Counted from the stretch's first letter, positions 9,958-22,500 are shown. The stretch: 64,000 bases of DNA from Posidonia oceanica (GCA_037176725.1 JAZBRS010000014.1:77420501-77484500), one strand, 5' to 3'. The notes: generated by a model from the letters alone, not told the origin. Numbers and translations are program-made.

Positions 9958-12900
9958 ATGGACCAGTGCGCCGTCGAGCCTCTACTTACTGCAGTCGCGG
10001 AGGGGGTTTCCACTTCGGTCTCTCCGACTCTCGTCTTGACCCTTTCTGTGCTCCTTGCGACACTGAGGTTTCCCCCCTTTTTGTCTGGGGGACCCCTGCG
10101 TCCCGTAGGGCCTAGGCAGGTCTATGCCCCTCTAGATCCCGTCATCGAGGCTACCTTGGTGACTTCCACCTGCATTTTAGAGACTGTCCCGACCGCCTCT
10201 GACCCCTAGGGCCATATCATCTATGGCACTGGCCCCACTGCGGCGACCATTTCTGTAGGATCCCATCCTCTTGGACAGTATGTGTCCCTTCCTCTTGGGT
10301 CTGGTCTCCCGTCAGTATTGCACTTTAGCATCCCCACTGACGGGGTCCTTGAGGCGTAGTACCAGCGCTTGATGGGGCTTGCCTAGATATTTCAGGGCAT
10401 GGCTCTGTCTGCTCGCCTCTCTTCAGCTCCCTTTGCACCTAAGGTCCCCCTACACCCTGCTCCTGCTCTCCAAGCTTTCCCTACTGCACTGCCGCCCCGG
10501 CCATCACCCCAGCTGCTCCCTGCTCCGGTGATAGGGGCGCAGTCTCTGCCCTCTGCATACACACCATTCACTGCACTACATGCACCTCCACCACCTAGTG
10601 GCCAGCCCCTCGGGTTGGTTCGAGCACAGCACTTCTCTGGCCTGTTGCCTGGCGCTGTGCCATTGCAGCAGCTGCTGCTCCCACAATCTCCACAACTCAC
10701 TACACAGCATCCTACATACCCTTACCCTGTGCATCAGCAGTTTCCTTCCCCTGCATACATTGCACCACCCACATCACCCACTGCACCTTTGCATGGATAC
10801 GCCGGCCATCACGTCACGCCACCAGGCGACACGATGGTGGATCCAGAGGAGCACCTCGGTGTGACCCCTTCGGCGTATGTGGTCCCTGTCCCCGCTGCCC
10901 TATCACCTCTGGCAGCAACTCCAGAGTCCAACGACGATAGGTTCGCCATTCTAGAGAAAGCACTTCGTCAAGTGCAGGGCACGTACCTCCACTCCTACCA
11001 GTTCCGGGACCTTTGTTGCTTTCTAGAGGCGATACTCCCACCGAAGTTCAAAATCCCAGACTTTGAAAAATACAATGGTAGGGGCTGCCCCATCGCCCAT
11101 ATGAAGGCATATTGCAGAGACTTGGCTCAGCTTCAGGCTGATGACAGGTTGTTAATCCGCCTATTTCAGAAGAGTCTTACTGACCCGGCCCTCAAGTGGT
11201 TTACATCACTTGATATGACCACCATCAAGACTTGGAACGACCTTGGCAGGGCATTCCTGGAATAGTACTCCTTCAACCTCGACTTGGTCCCTAAGCGCGA
11301 GGACCTTGTCGCCCTTAAGCAGAGAAACAACAAGCCGTTCGGGGAGTACGTCGGCCGTTGGCGTGCCCTTGCCACAGAAGTTCGCGATAGACCCTCCGAC
11401 GAGGAATCTATCGAAATTGTGATTCGAGGCGCGCAGCCATCTACGGGGCTCTTCTTGCCATCCAGGCTGTCACTAGCTTTGCATCACTGATTCGGGTTGG
11501 CACTCGTGTGGAGAGCTCGCTTCGGTGCGGCAACTTCCCGGCCCTCTCTGTCTTCACCAAGCAGGCCGCCTCCTCCAGCAGTGGTCACGGTGGCAGCAGC
11601 GGCAACAACAACCCTAGGAGGAGGGATCCACCATGGACTGCCGTGACATACGTCGACTCTCCTACCGCTCCCATCCACATGGTGGCTCCGCCTGGCCCGG
11701 ATCAGTTAGTTTATGCACCCACACCTAGTGCACCTCACACACTATGGATCACCACCACCGCCCGACCGGTCTACTCAGCCGCACCGGTCCAGTAAGGACG
11801 GAATCAAGGGCAGGGATGGCCTCGCCATCAGCGTCGCTACACTCAGCTAGTGGAGCCACTGAGTGCCGTCCTCCTTAAGGTTGCGTCACTCCTCACGCTC
11901 CCCGAGGTCCGCCCATCACCGAACCCTCTTCCGAGGTGGTATAGGATGGATCAATTTTGCGACTTTCATCGAGTTGACGGGCACTCGACGAATAGTTGCC
12001 TCACTCTATGGGGGCAGTGCAGGACCTAATTGACTGAAAGGTCATCAGTATCAACACATAGGAGGCAGCATCATCATCCATCCCTCCATCAGCATCTTCC
12101 CATGCATTAGGGACAGCTCCCTCCCCTCAGGGTCCGCTACGTCCATGGTGGACCCTTCTGATCTTATTCAAGACATTTCTGTGCCTGTTTCTCCTTCCTT
12201 CTATCTTGTGGCACTTGCTGATTCTGAGTCGGGATTCACCTGATCCGACTGGATGCCAAGCCGAAACGCGCTGCCGTGAGGCCCACCATACAACTAGAGG
12301 CTCAACCCCCCATTTGCCTGCAGGCCAAGCCCCAACCAGAGCCGACACAGCCTCCCTAGCAACATCCTTTATCTGCCCGCCAACCGGCAAATACCCTGGC
12401 AGCCCCTCTCGAGCTCACAGCTCATGTTCCCCTGGTAATCAACCTAACCAGGGATACCCACAGCGTTCCATACGACTACGCCATAGAAATGTGCACGGAC
12501 GTCACGCGGTTGGGGAGGGTCTATAGACCAGCAACCCCAGTAGCCAAGCCTAACCCCCTTGAACCTACTCCACCAGTAGGCCAACCCCCATCAGCAGGCC
12601 AACTTGTGCCACCAAGCCAACCACCACCAGTAGGCCAATCCCCTGATCCTGCCTCTGTAGAACTCTCTATCAGAGCCACTACCTCCACCACCAAAAAAGA
12701 CCAGCCTTCAGTTGACATTACGGCCCAGTTGAAAAAAGTCAAGGCTGACATCTCCATTTGGGACCTAATACATTCATCCCAAGAACACTGAGAAGCTTTT
12801 CTCCGTGTGTTCCAGGCTGCCCATATGCCCCAATCCATTGAGCCTGCAACTCTAGAGAATATGGTGGGTATGATCGTGGAGCCGCAGGTCATCTCTTTCA

Positions 12901-14761
12901 CAAGAAATGAACTACCTCCAACGGGGACTAACCACAATCAACCCCTATTCATCACGGTGCAATTCAAAAGTTTCCGCATTCCTCTCTCGCTGGTTGACAA
13001 CGGGTCAGGCCTTAACATCTGTCCCCTACGTACAGCATTGAAGCTCGGATTCAAAGCCGAGGACATCACGCCAGTCGTGAAGGGAATGACTTCTTTTGAC
13101 AATACGTATCATGACTCCTTGGGGATCCTGGTTATTCCTCCTTATATTGGCCTGGTCATATTCGATGTAGAATTCTACATCGTCGACTTAGAGCCCTCTT
13201 TTAATCTCTTGCTTGGGCGCCCTTGGCTCCATAAGCATCAAGTGTTCCCTTCGACCCTCCATGGCATGGTCAAGTTCTGCTGGGGAGACGACATTGTTGT
13301 TGTCATGGTGGAGAATTTTGATAAGGAGCAGGTCGAGGCGATCTCTTCTGTCTCCCAGCAGATTGTCCAATTTGACCCGAAGCCCTCAGACGTCATGTTC
13401 CAAGTTAACCGGTTTAAGCCAGTCAACTTTATCCCCCTTCTTGAGCGTGTCAGCTCTCTGGCCGTTCAATGCAACCCCTCTCGGATGGTCGAGAACGTTT
13501 GCCGCAGGTGGGGCTATGCAAAGGGAACACCACTTGGGCGTCACGGCCAAGGGATCGCCGAGCCAATTGCTGTTTAGGATAGAAAAGATCATGAAGGCTT
13601 CGGATATGAAGGGTAGCGCCGCGATGGTGAGCGCCTGCACCACAGAACCCGGAAGCTCATGATTCCTCGGGACCTCACTAACTTTGTCAGTGCAGGTGTT
13701 CTTGACCCAAACACGAGTTCAGCCTCAGCCCAGCTAGTACCATGCCAGAGCCCCCCACTGTCAACAGAGGAGTGGGTCTGCATAGAAGACTACTTTTCAG
13801 ATGAGGTGCAGTTCGGCACGGTTGTCCCAGCTCAGTCCAGCGAGAAAGCTCAGATCGGCGCTGCAACCTCCTGGTTAGTTTGTCTGGCCCTTCCCTCTAC
13901 TGATGCAGTGGCAGATTCAGCAAATTCTGTGTCAGGGATGACAGTTTTTCCCCCTTCTACAGCTTCATTAGTGCCTATGACAGTCGCATCAATAGCTCCA
14001 AAGTCAGGAGCACATCTGCAGGCACCAGCCACCTATCCACTCGCGGCCGCAGCTGCACCAGTACAGAGGTCACCATCTCCGGCAGTGCAGTCAGTCGGAT
14101 CAGACGACAGCGGGACTCGACCCGCATCATCAGCAACACCACAAGCAAAGCAAGTGGCTCCATCGGCCACACAACCGTCAGCTTTAGCAGATCTAACCTG
14201 GTGGTGGGCCCCCACGGCCGATACAGTGAGACAAACACCATCACTCACGTGTGCCGACGCTTTGTTTCCCAGCACAACTACGCAATAGTGGGACCTTCGG
14301 AAGAGCACCTTTGCCTCCCATCCAGCCGCAGCACTGACCCTATCGGCGCAACAGCCAGTCGCAGCCCTGGCTGGCCTTCCCTGATCGCCACACCTCCGTG
14401 ATCGGCCGTGCCCAGAGGTCAGCCAGCCAGTAATAGAGCAAATACCCTAGCCAGTGGTGTGCCTAGCAACTAGAGTAGACCTCGTAGGTGAAGGAATCGC
14501 CGGGCTGGACTCTGAAGAGGCCACTTGCGCCTACTACGTCGACACACCCTCGAATGACGAGGAGGGCGCGACTGCTGAAGCCCAGGTGGATGACGCGCTT
14601 GAAGACTTGGAGCTACTTTTCCAAGAACAACTCACGGCGATAGCTGAAGACGTCGCCGAGCAGTAGGCGCTGAGGAAAGGGAAAGCCGTGGTCACGAATC
14701 CCTCCGCGCCGCAAGACCGTTCCTCAATCATGGTCTTGGAAGAAGAACCAGAGGTAGCACC
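9958..14761 (+). pseudogene. gag-pro: gag-protease polyprotein pseudogene of E2
   Basis: This is a structural capsid polyprotein plus aspartic protease for particle assembly and maturation. The start ATG at 9958 aligns with the starts at 30389 and 59228 (MDQ/MAQ, then EPL or EPP). A capsid-like domain lies at about 11110-11430 (LAQLQADDRLL ... RDRPSDEESIE). A CHHC zinc knuckle is near 11955-12000 (CDFHRVDGHSTNSC). The protease has LVDNGSG with its Asp at 12996-12998, and a G-patch-like GTPLGRHGQGI follows near 13530. Premature stops include 10207, 10357, 10384 and 11263 (TAG) and 11793 (TAA). At least two frameshifts lie between about 11450 and 12200. The protease region 12807-13577 is open. 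E3 truncates the gene at 14761. No product is expected. Confidence 0.85.
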
Positions 14762-15092
14762 TGTAGTAATCCTGAAATTCAGATCGTCCATGCATGATGG
14801 CAAAGCTCGCGTGCACTGATCGGAACTAGGATCACTATATGCGGCTGAATCCGAGGAAGGAAACTCGACTCGGAAACGCTGGCAGAAAAAGAAAAAGAAA
14901 AGATAAGACAAATCAGAGTCACCACCATGTCCATTAAATTGGGAGACAAGGAAAACCAGGGGAAACATGATAAATCATGCCAAAAAGAAAGAAAGAAAGA
15001 ATGCAAATGCAATGCAAATGTGACTCATGCCTAGGATAAGGGCAATATGGTGATTACACGCGAAGAGATAGGGTAAGGTCTCTTGTTACACA

Positions 15093-15116
15093 TGGGGAAG
15101 GTGTTAGGCACCCCCG
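15093..15116 (-). promoter_or_regulatory. Conserved LTR hairpin block (E3, terminal copy)
   Basis: Minus-strand version of the GGTGCCTAACACC inverted repeat with flanking GGGG/CCCC arms. Confidence 0.65.
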
Positions 15117-15846
15117 ATACATCCGAGAATTGGTATTTCTAGGCTTAGCTCGCTCGCATATGCCAAAAGATGCATGCCTAATGCTTAAATGCCTAAATGC
15201 TATGCATGGGAAATTAAACGTGCAATCTATGAGCTTAGCAACGCTGCTAGTGTTCCGAACGGGCAAGCCCTCGTTCGTGAAAACTCCTAGGCAGTAAGCA
15301 TCATCGCCTTAATGCAAATGTAGGCGATAAAACAAAACAGCGAGAAAAATCATGCAATGCAAGCGACATGCAAAGGAAAGTGAAAGTAGGGGTAGAAAAC
15401 GATGCAATGCAAGTGATATGCCAAAGAAAACAAAAGTTGGTGCGGAAAATGATGCAATGTAGGCGATATGCAAAAGAAAACAAAAATGGGTGTGGAAAAC
15501 GATGCAATGTAGGTGTGACCGTCCGCCGCTCGGGCCCACGGCGGTCCTCGCAACGCTACCATAGCTCGCGATGCGATCGTGCCGTGAGAGAGGAAGGGAA
15601 GTTGTGGTCAGTAGTGAATCCAAGGAGAAACTCGACTCGAAAACATCGGGAAAACGCGAATAAAACAAAGATAAGACAAAAGAGAGTCACCACCTAGTCT
15701 ATTATTGGGAAGACAAGGAAAACCAAGGAAAAGCATAGAAAACAAGCAAATGAATGCAATGCTATGCAAAAAGGATGACTCGTGCCAAGAACGAGGGCAA
15801 AATGGTCACTACAGGCCAGCGAAAGGGTAAGGACTCCTATTACGTG

Positions 15847-15871
15847 TGGGGAAGGTGTTAGGCACCCCCGA
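15847..15871 (-). promoter_or_regulatory. Conserved LTR hairpin block (E3, duplicated copy)
   Basis: Second copy of the same block, produced by the internal duplication of this LTR. Confidence 0.65.
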
Positions 15872-18800
15872 CACGCCTGAGAAGTTAGTCTTTCTTAGCT
15901 AAACGCTCGCATTTGCAGGAATTCGACAAGTGATTGCCTTTAACTGCACATCCAAGGGACGAGGAATGCTAATGCCATGCTATGCTTGCTAAAAGGTATG
16001 CCTGAATGCCTAAATGCCATGTGTGCTGTGATTACTTGCCCAAATGTGTGTCCTAAATGATGTGATGTACAAGGAAAGTAAACGTGCAACCTATGTGCTC
16101 AGTAGCGCTGTCAGTGTTCCAAATCGGACAAACCCTGGTTCGTGAGAACTCCAGACAGTAAGCATCACTGCCCTAATGCAAATGCAGGTGATAAAACAAA
16201 ACACTGGTAAAACCACACAATGCAAGTTCGACATGCAAAGGGGAAAAGGAGACAAGGGTAGACAAGCCAAGTAAAACCACGCAATGCAAGTGTGAAACAA
16301 GCAAAGGGGAAAGAAAGCAAGGGCGGAAAATCCTAATCTACATGGATGAGAAAGCAGGGTGCGAAAACAATTCATGCAGTGCAAGTGGCAGGCAATAAGT
16401 GGTGTGCAATGATTCAGATGGGCTTATCTTGAGGATCTGAGACCTGATTTAAAGTAACTTTGGTTAGACTGGAAGATCATTCAACTAGGAAGACCTGGAT
16501 AGTTAGATCGTAAAGATCCAACGGTCCGATCAAAAGTTATTCAGGAAACAAGTCAGATGGCTCAAGGGCTGGGGAAAGTGATCTAAGTAGGGGTCTAAGT
16601 GCAAAATGTCCCTAAGTGTGTGCAATGCAGGGTATCCTACATGTAATGAGGCTATAGGTGCCTAAATGGGTGCAAGGGAACTATATGCAAAGGTGTAAAG
16701 GTGCTATGCATGCAAGAATGCAAATGCAGGGGCCTAAGTGCAATTATAGAAAACTGCAGGGGCCTAAGTACAAAACATGGTAAATGCAATGCAATAGAGT
16801 AAATGCATGCTAAGAAGCAGATGCAATGATGTGTGGATGCAATGCATGCAAAAATACAAAGACAGGGACCTAAATGCAGTTTAGGGAAAGTATAGGGGCC
16901 TACATGCAAAATGTGGCAAAAATGCAATGCAACATGGCAAATGCATGCAAAAATGAGGATGCAGCAGAGCAATATGCAAGCAATGGCTAAATGCAACATT
17001 AATGGCAAGATATGCATGCAATAATACAAGAAAGGATGTAAATGCAGTTTTCAAAAACATGTAGGGCCTAAGTACAATGCAAAATAGGTATGCAAGCAAG
17101 CAACAATAGTGGACTGACATGCAATTCAGGAAAATGGTTGGGCTTTTAAAACAGTGCAATGTGGTTTAAAAGAGCCATTTAAGTGATGTATGCATGTGCA
17201 AAGGACTTAAATGCAATAACCACAAGTTGTAGGACTTTATTGCAATGTAATAAAGTTTAAAATCACATTTAAATCACAGTTGGAAACAAATTGAACCTAA
17301 ATGCAATAATGTAAAACCATAGGAATTTATTACAATGTAATAAGGTTTAAAAATCACATTTAAATCACAATTCAAAGCAAACTGGACTTAAATGTAATAA
17401 TTGAAACTTGCAGGACTTTATTGCAATGTAATAAGGTTTAAAATTCACATTTAAATCATAGCTGAAACCAAACTGGACCTAAATGCAAATATTAAAACCC
17501 TGAGGGCTTTATTACAATGCAATAAGGTTAAAAATCACATTTAAATGAATGAATGAATGTTCTAAGGACTGACTTGCAATTAAAACATGTTTTTGGACTA
17601 AACAGCAATGCAATATAGTTTAAAACATGATTTAAATGAAATCTGATTGATCAGAGGACCTAGATGCAATAATAGCAAACCTCAGGATTTAAAATGCAAT
17701 GCAATATGGTAAAAATGCAGATTAAATGCATGATTCACAACAGACTGGACTCAGATGCAATTAAAACATTTTTAGGGTTTTTTATGCAATGCAATAAGGT
17801 AAAAATCAAATTTAAATGAGATGCTGGAACTGCAACTGGACTGACTTGCAAATAAATCAAAGTAGAGGATTTAAATGCAATGCAATAAGGTTTTAATGCA
17901 GCATTAAATGATTTATCAACCAGAACTGGACCCAAAAGCAAATAGCAGAAACTTAAGGACTGAAATGCATTGTATGATTTAAACTAACATTTAAATGATT
18001 TAAACGAAATATATTAAGGACCTGCATGCAATTAAACTAAATGGGCGGACCAGACTGTAATGCAATATGATTTAAATCAAAAATTAAATGATTCTTAAAC
18101 CACAGCTGGACCCAAAAGTAAATAAAATAACCTGCAGTAATTTATTTCAATGCACCAAACCAAAACAAAATTAAAACCATATGTAGCTACAGTGCTACAG
18201 TATCGTCCGACACTGCAGCACCTTCACTAGGGAAGATGAAGTGCACGGCGGCAGTCCAGTGCACGGGAGGCTGGTCTGAAGCTTCTGGAAGCTGAAGGGA
18301 GTGTGTCCGGTGGCTTCAGCGGCGCGTGACGACAATCGGAGTGGTCTGCCGGTCTCAGTGGAGTTCTACAGAGGTTGCCGGAGACAGTGTGGATGCAGGA
18401 GGCTGCTGGGTCATCTTCCTGGAGGTCAGGCGAGGCTCGGGGAGTAGATCTAGAGGAGCTGCGGTGGTTGAGACACTCTGTTGACGTCAGCGGCTGTTGC
18501 AAAAGCAGCGGACGGAGGAGGTGCTGGAGGCAGCGGCGAAGCTCGAAGGCTGCTGGACCACACTCCTGGAGGTTCGGCGGAGCTCGGGGGAAGGTCTGGA
18601 GGCCAGAGCTGCTCTGGAGTGCCCGGTCGACATCAGTGCAGAGGTCCGGCAGCGCACAGAGACGGAGCAGGTGCATGGGACCTCGACGACGGTCATGCGG
18701 GGTTGGAACAGGTTTGTGGCGCTTCTACAGAGCTCGGGGGAGGATCCGGAGCTACGGTGGAGGTCTAGAATGCTCGGCATGTGGCGGCGGCTGACTGGGC

Positions 18801-19749
18801 TCGTCGGGGAAGACGACTGCGCGGCGGCGACGATCTAGGGCTACGAGGCTCTAAACCTAGTTCTAATTAACTAGAAAGCGAGGTAGGCATGCATAGAGCT
18901 GGAATGTAACTTTTGTTACCTGTGACGATGGCCAGCGCGTGCTATCGACATCGAGTTGGGTTCGACAGTCCAGCGAAGCTTACTGCGGCGCTACGGAGGA
19001 CGACGGTGGTGCGCGGCGATTAGAGGGAGTTCCTGGCATCGCGAGGAAGGTCCGGAGCTACTCAGAAGCAAGTTGCGCTGCACTGGAAGGAAATGCGGAT
19101 TTTTGGGTTGACTGTGGATTTCTGGGTCTCTTCAGGGAATGTAGCTCTCTGGGCTGCTTGTGGGTGTCCCTCTGGGTTCGTGGAGGTTCGGTGAGGGTGG
19201 AGAGGAGGCTAGATCGGTGTGGTGTCGTGTTTGGAGTGTGGTGGCTTTTTTGGTGTTTTTGGGCTGAAATGGCACGTAGGTGTTTGTGGTGGAGAGGAGG
19301 GTTTGCTGGGTGTATGGCGGGGAGCTAGGAGTTGGGTGAGATTGCTGGGTGTTTGGTGAGTGCTGTGGAGAAATTTGGGGGGCTGGGGACGGCTGTGGAG
19401 GCTTGGAGGTGAGCTGGGAAGCTTCTGTGGAATGTGAGTGCAAAGTTGGGTTCTAGGTTGCTCTCTGGTTCGTGAATTGTCTGTGAATTGTGCTTCTCCA
19501 CCTCTGGAAGGGAAGAGGGGGATTGGTTTTGCTCTGGTCTTACCACTCGAGTGGGTATGGGTGTGCAGGAGGCTAAGGATGGGTTGTGCAGGTCTGGCAG
19601 AGGAGCTTGTGAGATGGCCACCACCAGACAGTGGCGTGCGGCGATCCCCAGGTAGTAAGTGGGCAGAGGTGGAGTGTCGGCGGTGAGCGGCTCGTGTGAG
19701 AGGGCTGTGAGTGTAGAGGGGGTGGAGTGTGCAGGTGTTGGGTTGTAGA

Positions 19750-20270
19750 GGGCGTGCAAGTGAGGAGGGAAAGGGAAAGAAGGAGAAGGCAGGTCGTGAG
19801 CTGGGCTGAAAGGGTGGGAAAAGAAAAGAAAGAAAAGAAAGAAGAAAGAAGGGAAAGAAAGGGAAGGAGGAGGTGGATTGGGCTTGGAGAGGTGAGAAAA
19901 AGAAAGAAAAGAAAGGGGAAGGAAAGGAGGAGGTGGGTTGGGCCGTGAGGTGTGTAAAAGAAAGAAAGAAGAAAAAAAAGAGAAAATGGGGGAAGAAGAA
20001 GAAGAAGAAGAAGAAGAAGAAGAAGAAGAATGGGAAGAGGAAAAGAAAGGAAGGAAAAGAAAGGAAGGAAAAGAGGTGGCTTGGGCTTGGGCTGTGGAAG
20101 AAGAAGAGAAAGAAAAAAAAAAGAAAAAAAAGGAGGGGGAGAAGTTGGTGGGTTGGGCTTGGAGAGAAAAGAAAGAAAGAAAAGAAAGAAAGGAAGAAAA
20201 GAAAGAAATGGAGAAAGAAAGAAAGAAGAGAAGGAGAAAAAGAAGATGGACTTAGGCTTGGGTTTGTGGA
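19750..20270 (+). repeat. GA-rich low-complexity tract with (GAA)n
   Basis: Nearly pure purine on the plus strand, including about ten consecutive GAA or AGA triplets near 19995-20030. It is the CT-rich block of E3's LTR seen from the other strand. Lysine/glutamate-rich open frames are a by-product of composition. Confidence 0.85.
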
Positions 20271-20283
20271 CCTAGAGTTTTCT

Positions 20284-20550
20284 AGGTTTTAAGGTGTGAC
20301 CTAGGGTTTATGTGAATATTACCTAGGGTTTTGTGCTAGCGTTTTGATGGGTTTTAACATAGGTTTTCTAGGGTTTAGGGTTTAGGTTTTTACCTAGGTT
20401 TTCTAGGGTTTAGGGTTTAGGTTTTTACCGAGGTTTTCTAGGGTTTTAAGATTTAGTTTCACTTAGGGTTTTCTAGGGTTTAGGGTTTACCAAGATTTTC
20501 TAGGGTTTTAAGGTTTAGTTTTGCCTAGGGTTTTCTATGGTTTTGGATTT
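20284..20550 (-). repeat. Telo-box-rich start of E3's LTR
   Basis: Repeated CTAGGGTTTAGGGTTTAGG words on plus (AAACCCTAAACCCTAG on minus) resemble plant telomere repeats, but are interrupted and embedded in an LTR. Every LTR in the window starts with a few such motifs; this copy has the densest cluster. Confidence 0.75.
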
Positions 20551-20646
20551 AAAGTTTTTTAATTTTCTGGTTTTTTGTGGGGGTTTTCTAAGTCATTTTA
20601 CCAGAGAGAGAGCCACTAGACAGGGGTCAAAAGCGGGGTATCAACA

Positions 20647-20850
20647 GATGCCCCTCCTTGAGCGAGGTCAAGGGGACCGAAGCCACTGCTTAGGGTTGAC
20701 AAGACACCCCACCTGACCGGCGAGAGCCAGGCGCTATTGGCATGAGCCACTTATTCGGCGGATGCATCAAAAATCATGACCCAATGCCCAAACGCGAATG
20801 CAATATGCGGATGCGAATGCGGATGTAATGCAATGCAATGATGATGCAAT
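20647..20850 (-). other. E3 internal 3' end with polypurine tract
   Basis: On the minus strand a purine tract AGGAGGGGC (plus 20650-20658) stands 3 bp from the LTR. Further inside, ATCCGCCGAATAAGTGG and GGGGTGTCTTGTCAACC match E4 and E5 at the same distance from their LTRs. Homology to the pre-PPT segment stops near 20850. Confidence 0.75.
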
Positions 20851-21000
20851 GCTGATGCCAAGGATGCGCTGGCCAACCCCTGGTATCATCGTAATACCAG
20901 CGGCATCTTTTGATCACCCCTTGGTATCATTCTCCCTCTCTTTTCCTTGTGATATTCCTGGTATCATGAGATGATTCGCCCTCGTGAAACCCATTCACTT

Positions 21001-21340
21001 GCCGGCCGATAAGTTCGATATCTTATTATCTCTTTCCCTTTGCCGGCCGATAAGTCCGATATCTTATCATTCCTTCATCCTCTCTTTGCCGACCGATAAG
21101 TCCGATATCTTATCATTCTATTCTTTTATTCATTTACCAGCCGATAAGTCTGATATCTTATCGTCTCTTTCCCTTTGCCGGCCGATAAGTCGAATATCTT
21201 ATCATTCCTCCATCCCCTCTTTGCCGGCCGATAAGTCCGATATCTTATCATTCTATTCTTTTATTCATTTGTCGGCCGATAAGTCCGATATCTTATCACC
21301 CATTTTCCTTTATCGGCCGATAAGTCCGATATCTTATCAA
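21001..21340 (+). repeat. Array of GATAAG...CTTATC palindromes (E4)
   Basis: About eight units GCCGGCCGATAAGTCCG then ATATCTTATC, spaced about 35-65 bp. Arms GATAAG and CTTATC flank an 8-nt centre. GATAAG is also the plant I-box/GATA-factor core, present twice per unit in opposite orientation. Confidence 0.9.
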
Positions 21341-21391
21341 TCTTTTTCTTATCAATCTCTTTCAATCAATCAATCAATCACTATTTTCCTT

Positions 21392-21427
<36 letters not shown>

Positions 21428-21480
21428 CTCTTTTCCATATCAATCAATCTTTTTTTCAATCAACCAATCAATCAATCACT
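21340..21480 (+). repeat. (TCAA)n microsatellite (E4)
   Basis: Runs of TCAATCAATCAA broken by CTTTTCC segments; the same microsatellite sits at the same place in E5 (42712-42860). Confidence 0.9.
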
Positions 21481-22500
21481 GCTCTTTCCGGTTGATAGGA
21501 CCGTAAACTATCATCTTGGGCTGATATCCTATCTAGCCCGCAGTTGTGTTATACGGCTGACATCCAGTAACTGTCCCTTGTAATTGCACCTTCCGGTTGA
21601 TAGGACCGTAAACTATCGTTCTCTGGCTGATGATCCAAAACTCATCCTGGCTGATATCCAAAACTATCACTTGCAATTACGTTATACGGCTGATATCCAG
21701 TAACTATCTCTTGCAATTGCTCTTTCCAGTTGATAGGACCGTAAACTATCACTCCCGGTTGATAGGTCCGTAAACTATCGCTCCCGGTTGATAGGCCTGT
21801 AAACTATCGCTTCCGGTTGATAGAACCGTAAACTATCACTTGCAATTGCATTATAAGGCTGATAACTAGTAACTATCCCTCATGATTGTGCTTTCCGGTT
21901 GATAGGACTGTAAACTATCGCTCTTGGTTGATAGGACCGTAAACTATCGCTCCCAGTTGATAGGCCGGTAAACTATCACTCCCGGTTGATTGGCCCGTAA
22001 ACTATCGCTTCCGGTTGATAGGACCGTAAACTATCGCTGCGCCAATCATGTTATACGACTGATATCCAGTAACTATTACTCGCAAATGCCCTTTCTGGTT
22101 GATAGGACCGTAAACTATCGCTCCCGGTTGATAGGCCCGTAAACTATCGTTTCCGGTTGATAGGACCGTAAACTATCGCTTCCAGTTGATAGGATCGTAA
22201 ACTATCATTCTCTGGCATTTGCGTTATACGACTGATAACCAGTAACTATCACTCATGGATTGTGCTTCCGGTTGATAGGCCCGTAAACTATCGCTCCCGG
22301 TTGATAGACCCGTAAACTATTGCTTCTGGTTGATAGGACCGTAAACTATCCTGCACAATCATGTTTTCCGGCTGATATCCAGTAACTATCACTCACAACT
22401 GCTCCCTTCGGTTGATAGGTACGTAAACTATCACTTCCGGTTGATAGGTTCGTAAACAATCGCTTTCGGTTGATAGGACCGTAAACTATCCGGCCGATAA
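21481..22500 (+). repeat. Array of GATAGGACCGTAAACTATC palindromes (E4)
   Basis: More than twenty units of 30-32 bp, with centre variants GGACCG, GGCCCG and GGTCCG between conserved GAT and CGTAAACTATC parts. GGCTGATATCCAGTAACTATC-type units are interspersed about every 200 bp, each preceded by a TTATAC word. This suggests a higher-order repeat of roughly 170-230 bp. Confidence 0.9.

Larger units (their letters stand above)
6829..14761 (+). mobile_element. E2: truncated Tat-type element (5' LTR remnant, leader, gag-pro)
   Basis: An LTR remnant ends GGATTACTACA at 9119 and is followed by a leader and a gag-pro region collinear with E5 and E7. The element is cut on the left by the end of E1 and on the right by E3's LTR end inside coding sequence (codons matching E5 about 35280-35300). 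RT, RNase H and integrase are absent. Its LTR is of a different subtype from the others in having paired 29-bp palindromes upstream of the CGTTTTGC-type array. Confidence 0.75.
14860..16190 (-). repeat. Tandem duplication inside E3's LTR
   Basis: The conserved 3' LTR block occurs twice on the minus strand: the hairpin at 15093-15116 and again at 15847-15871, the GTTCTCACGA block near 15285 and near 16150, and the GTCGAG segment near 14865 and near 15625. At about 15612 the sequence steps from GTCGAG back to TGGATTCAC, which lies about 1.4 kb upstream in E5's LTR. This looks like an unequal exchange within an LTR. Confidence 0.7.
14762..20646 (-). repeat. 3' LTR of E3 (5.9 kb, internally duplicated)
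   Basis: Both ends are intact (TG...CA on the minus strand). Read on the minus strand it has a telo-box-rich start (20284-20550), a CT-rich block that appears as GA-rich on plus (19750-20270), a GC-rich leader (about 18230-19740), TGCATTT-type repeats (16600-18190) and two successive copies of the 3' block. The A-rich, G-poor block of E1, E5 and E7 is absent. Open frames here (for example 18375-19328 +) are low-complexity and not conserved with any protein I recognise. Confidence 0.8.
14762..20850 (-). mobile_element. E3: 3' LTR plus internal 3' end of an inverted Tat-type element
   Basis: Read on the minus strand, about 200 bp of internal sequence and a polypurine tract precede an LTR that starts TGTTGATACC at 20646 and ends GGATTACTACA at 14762. 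The LTR end abuts E2's coding sequence, so E3 inserted into E2 in the opposite direction. The rest of E3 is missing. At about 20850 the sequence switches to plus-strand 3' UTR (E4). Confidence 0.8.

Noticed and set aside
19750..20292. Lys/Glu-rich frames in the GA tract
   Set aside because: Low-complexity purine tract; all three frames give charged repeats.
20284..20550. Interstitial telomere
   Set aside because: Repeats are interrupted and irregular and belong to the LTR start.
21481..22500. CRISPR-like array of short regular repeats
   Set aside because: The spacers are themselves degenerate repeats, the array sits in a retrotransposon UTR, and the sequence is plant nuclear DNA.
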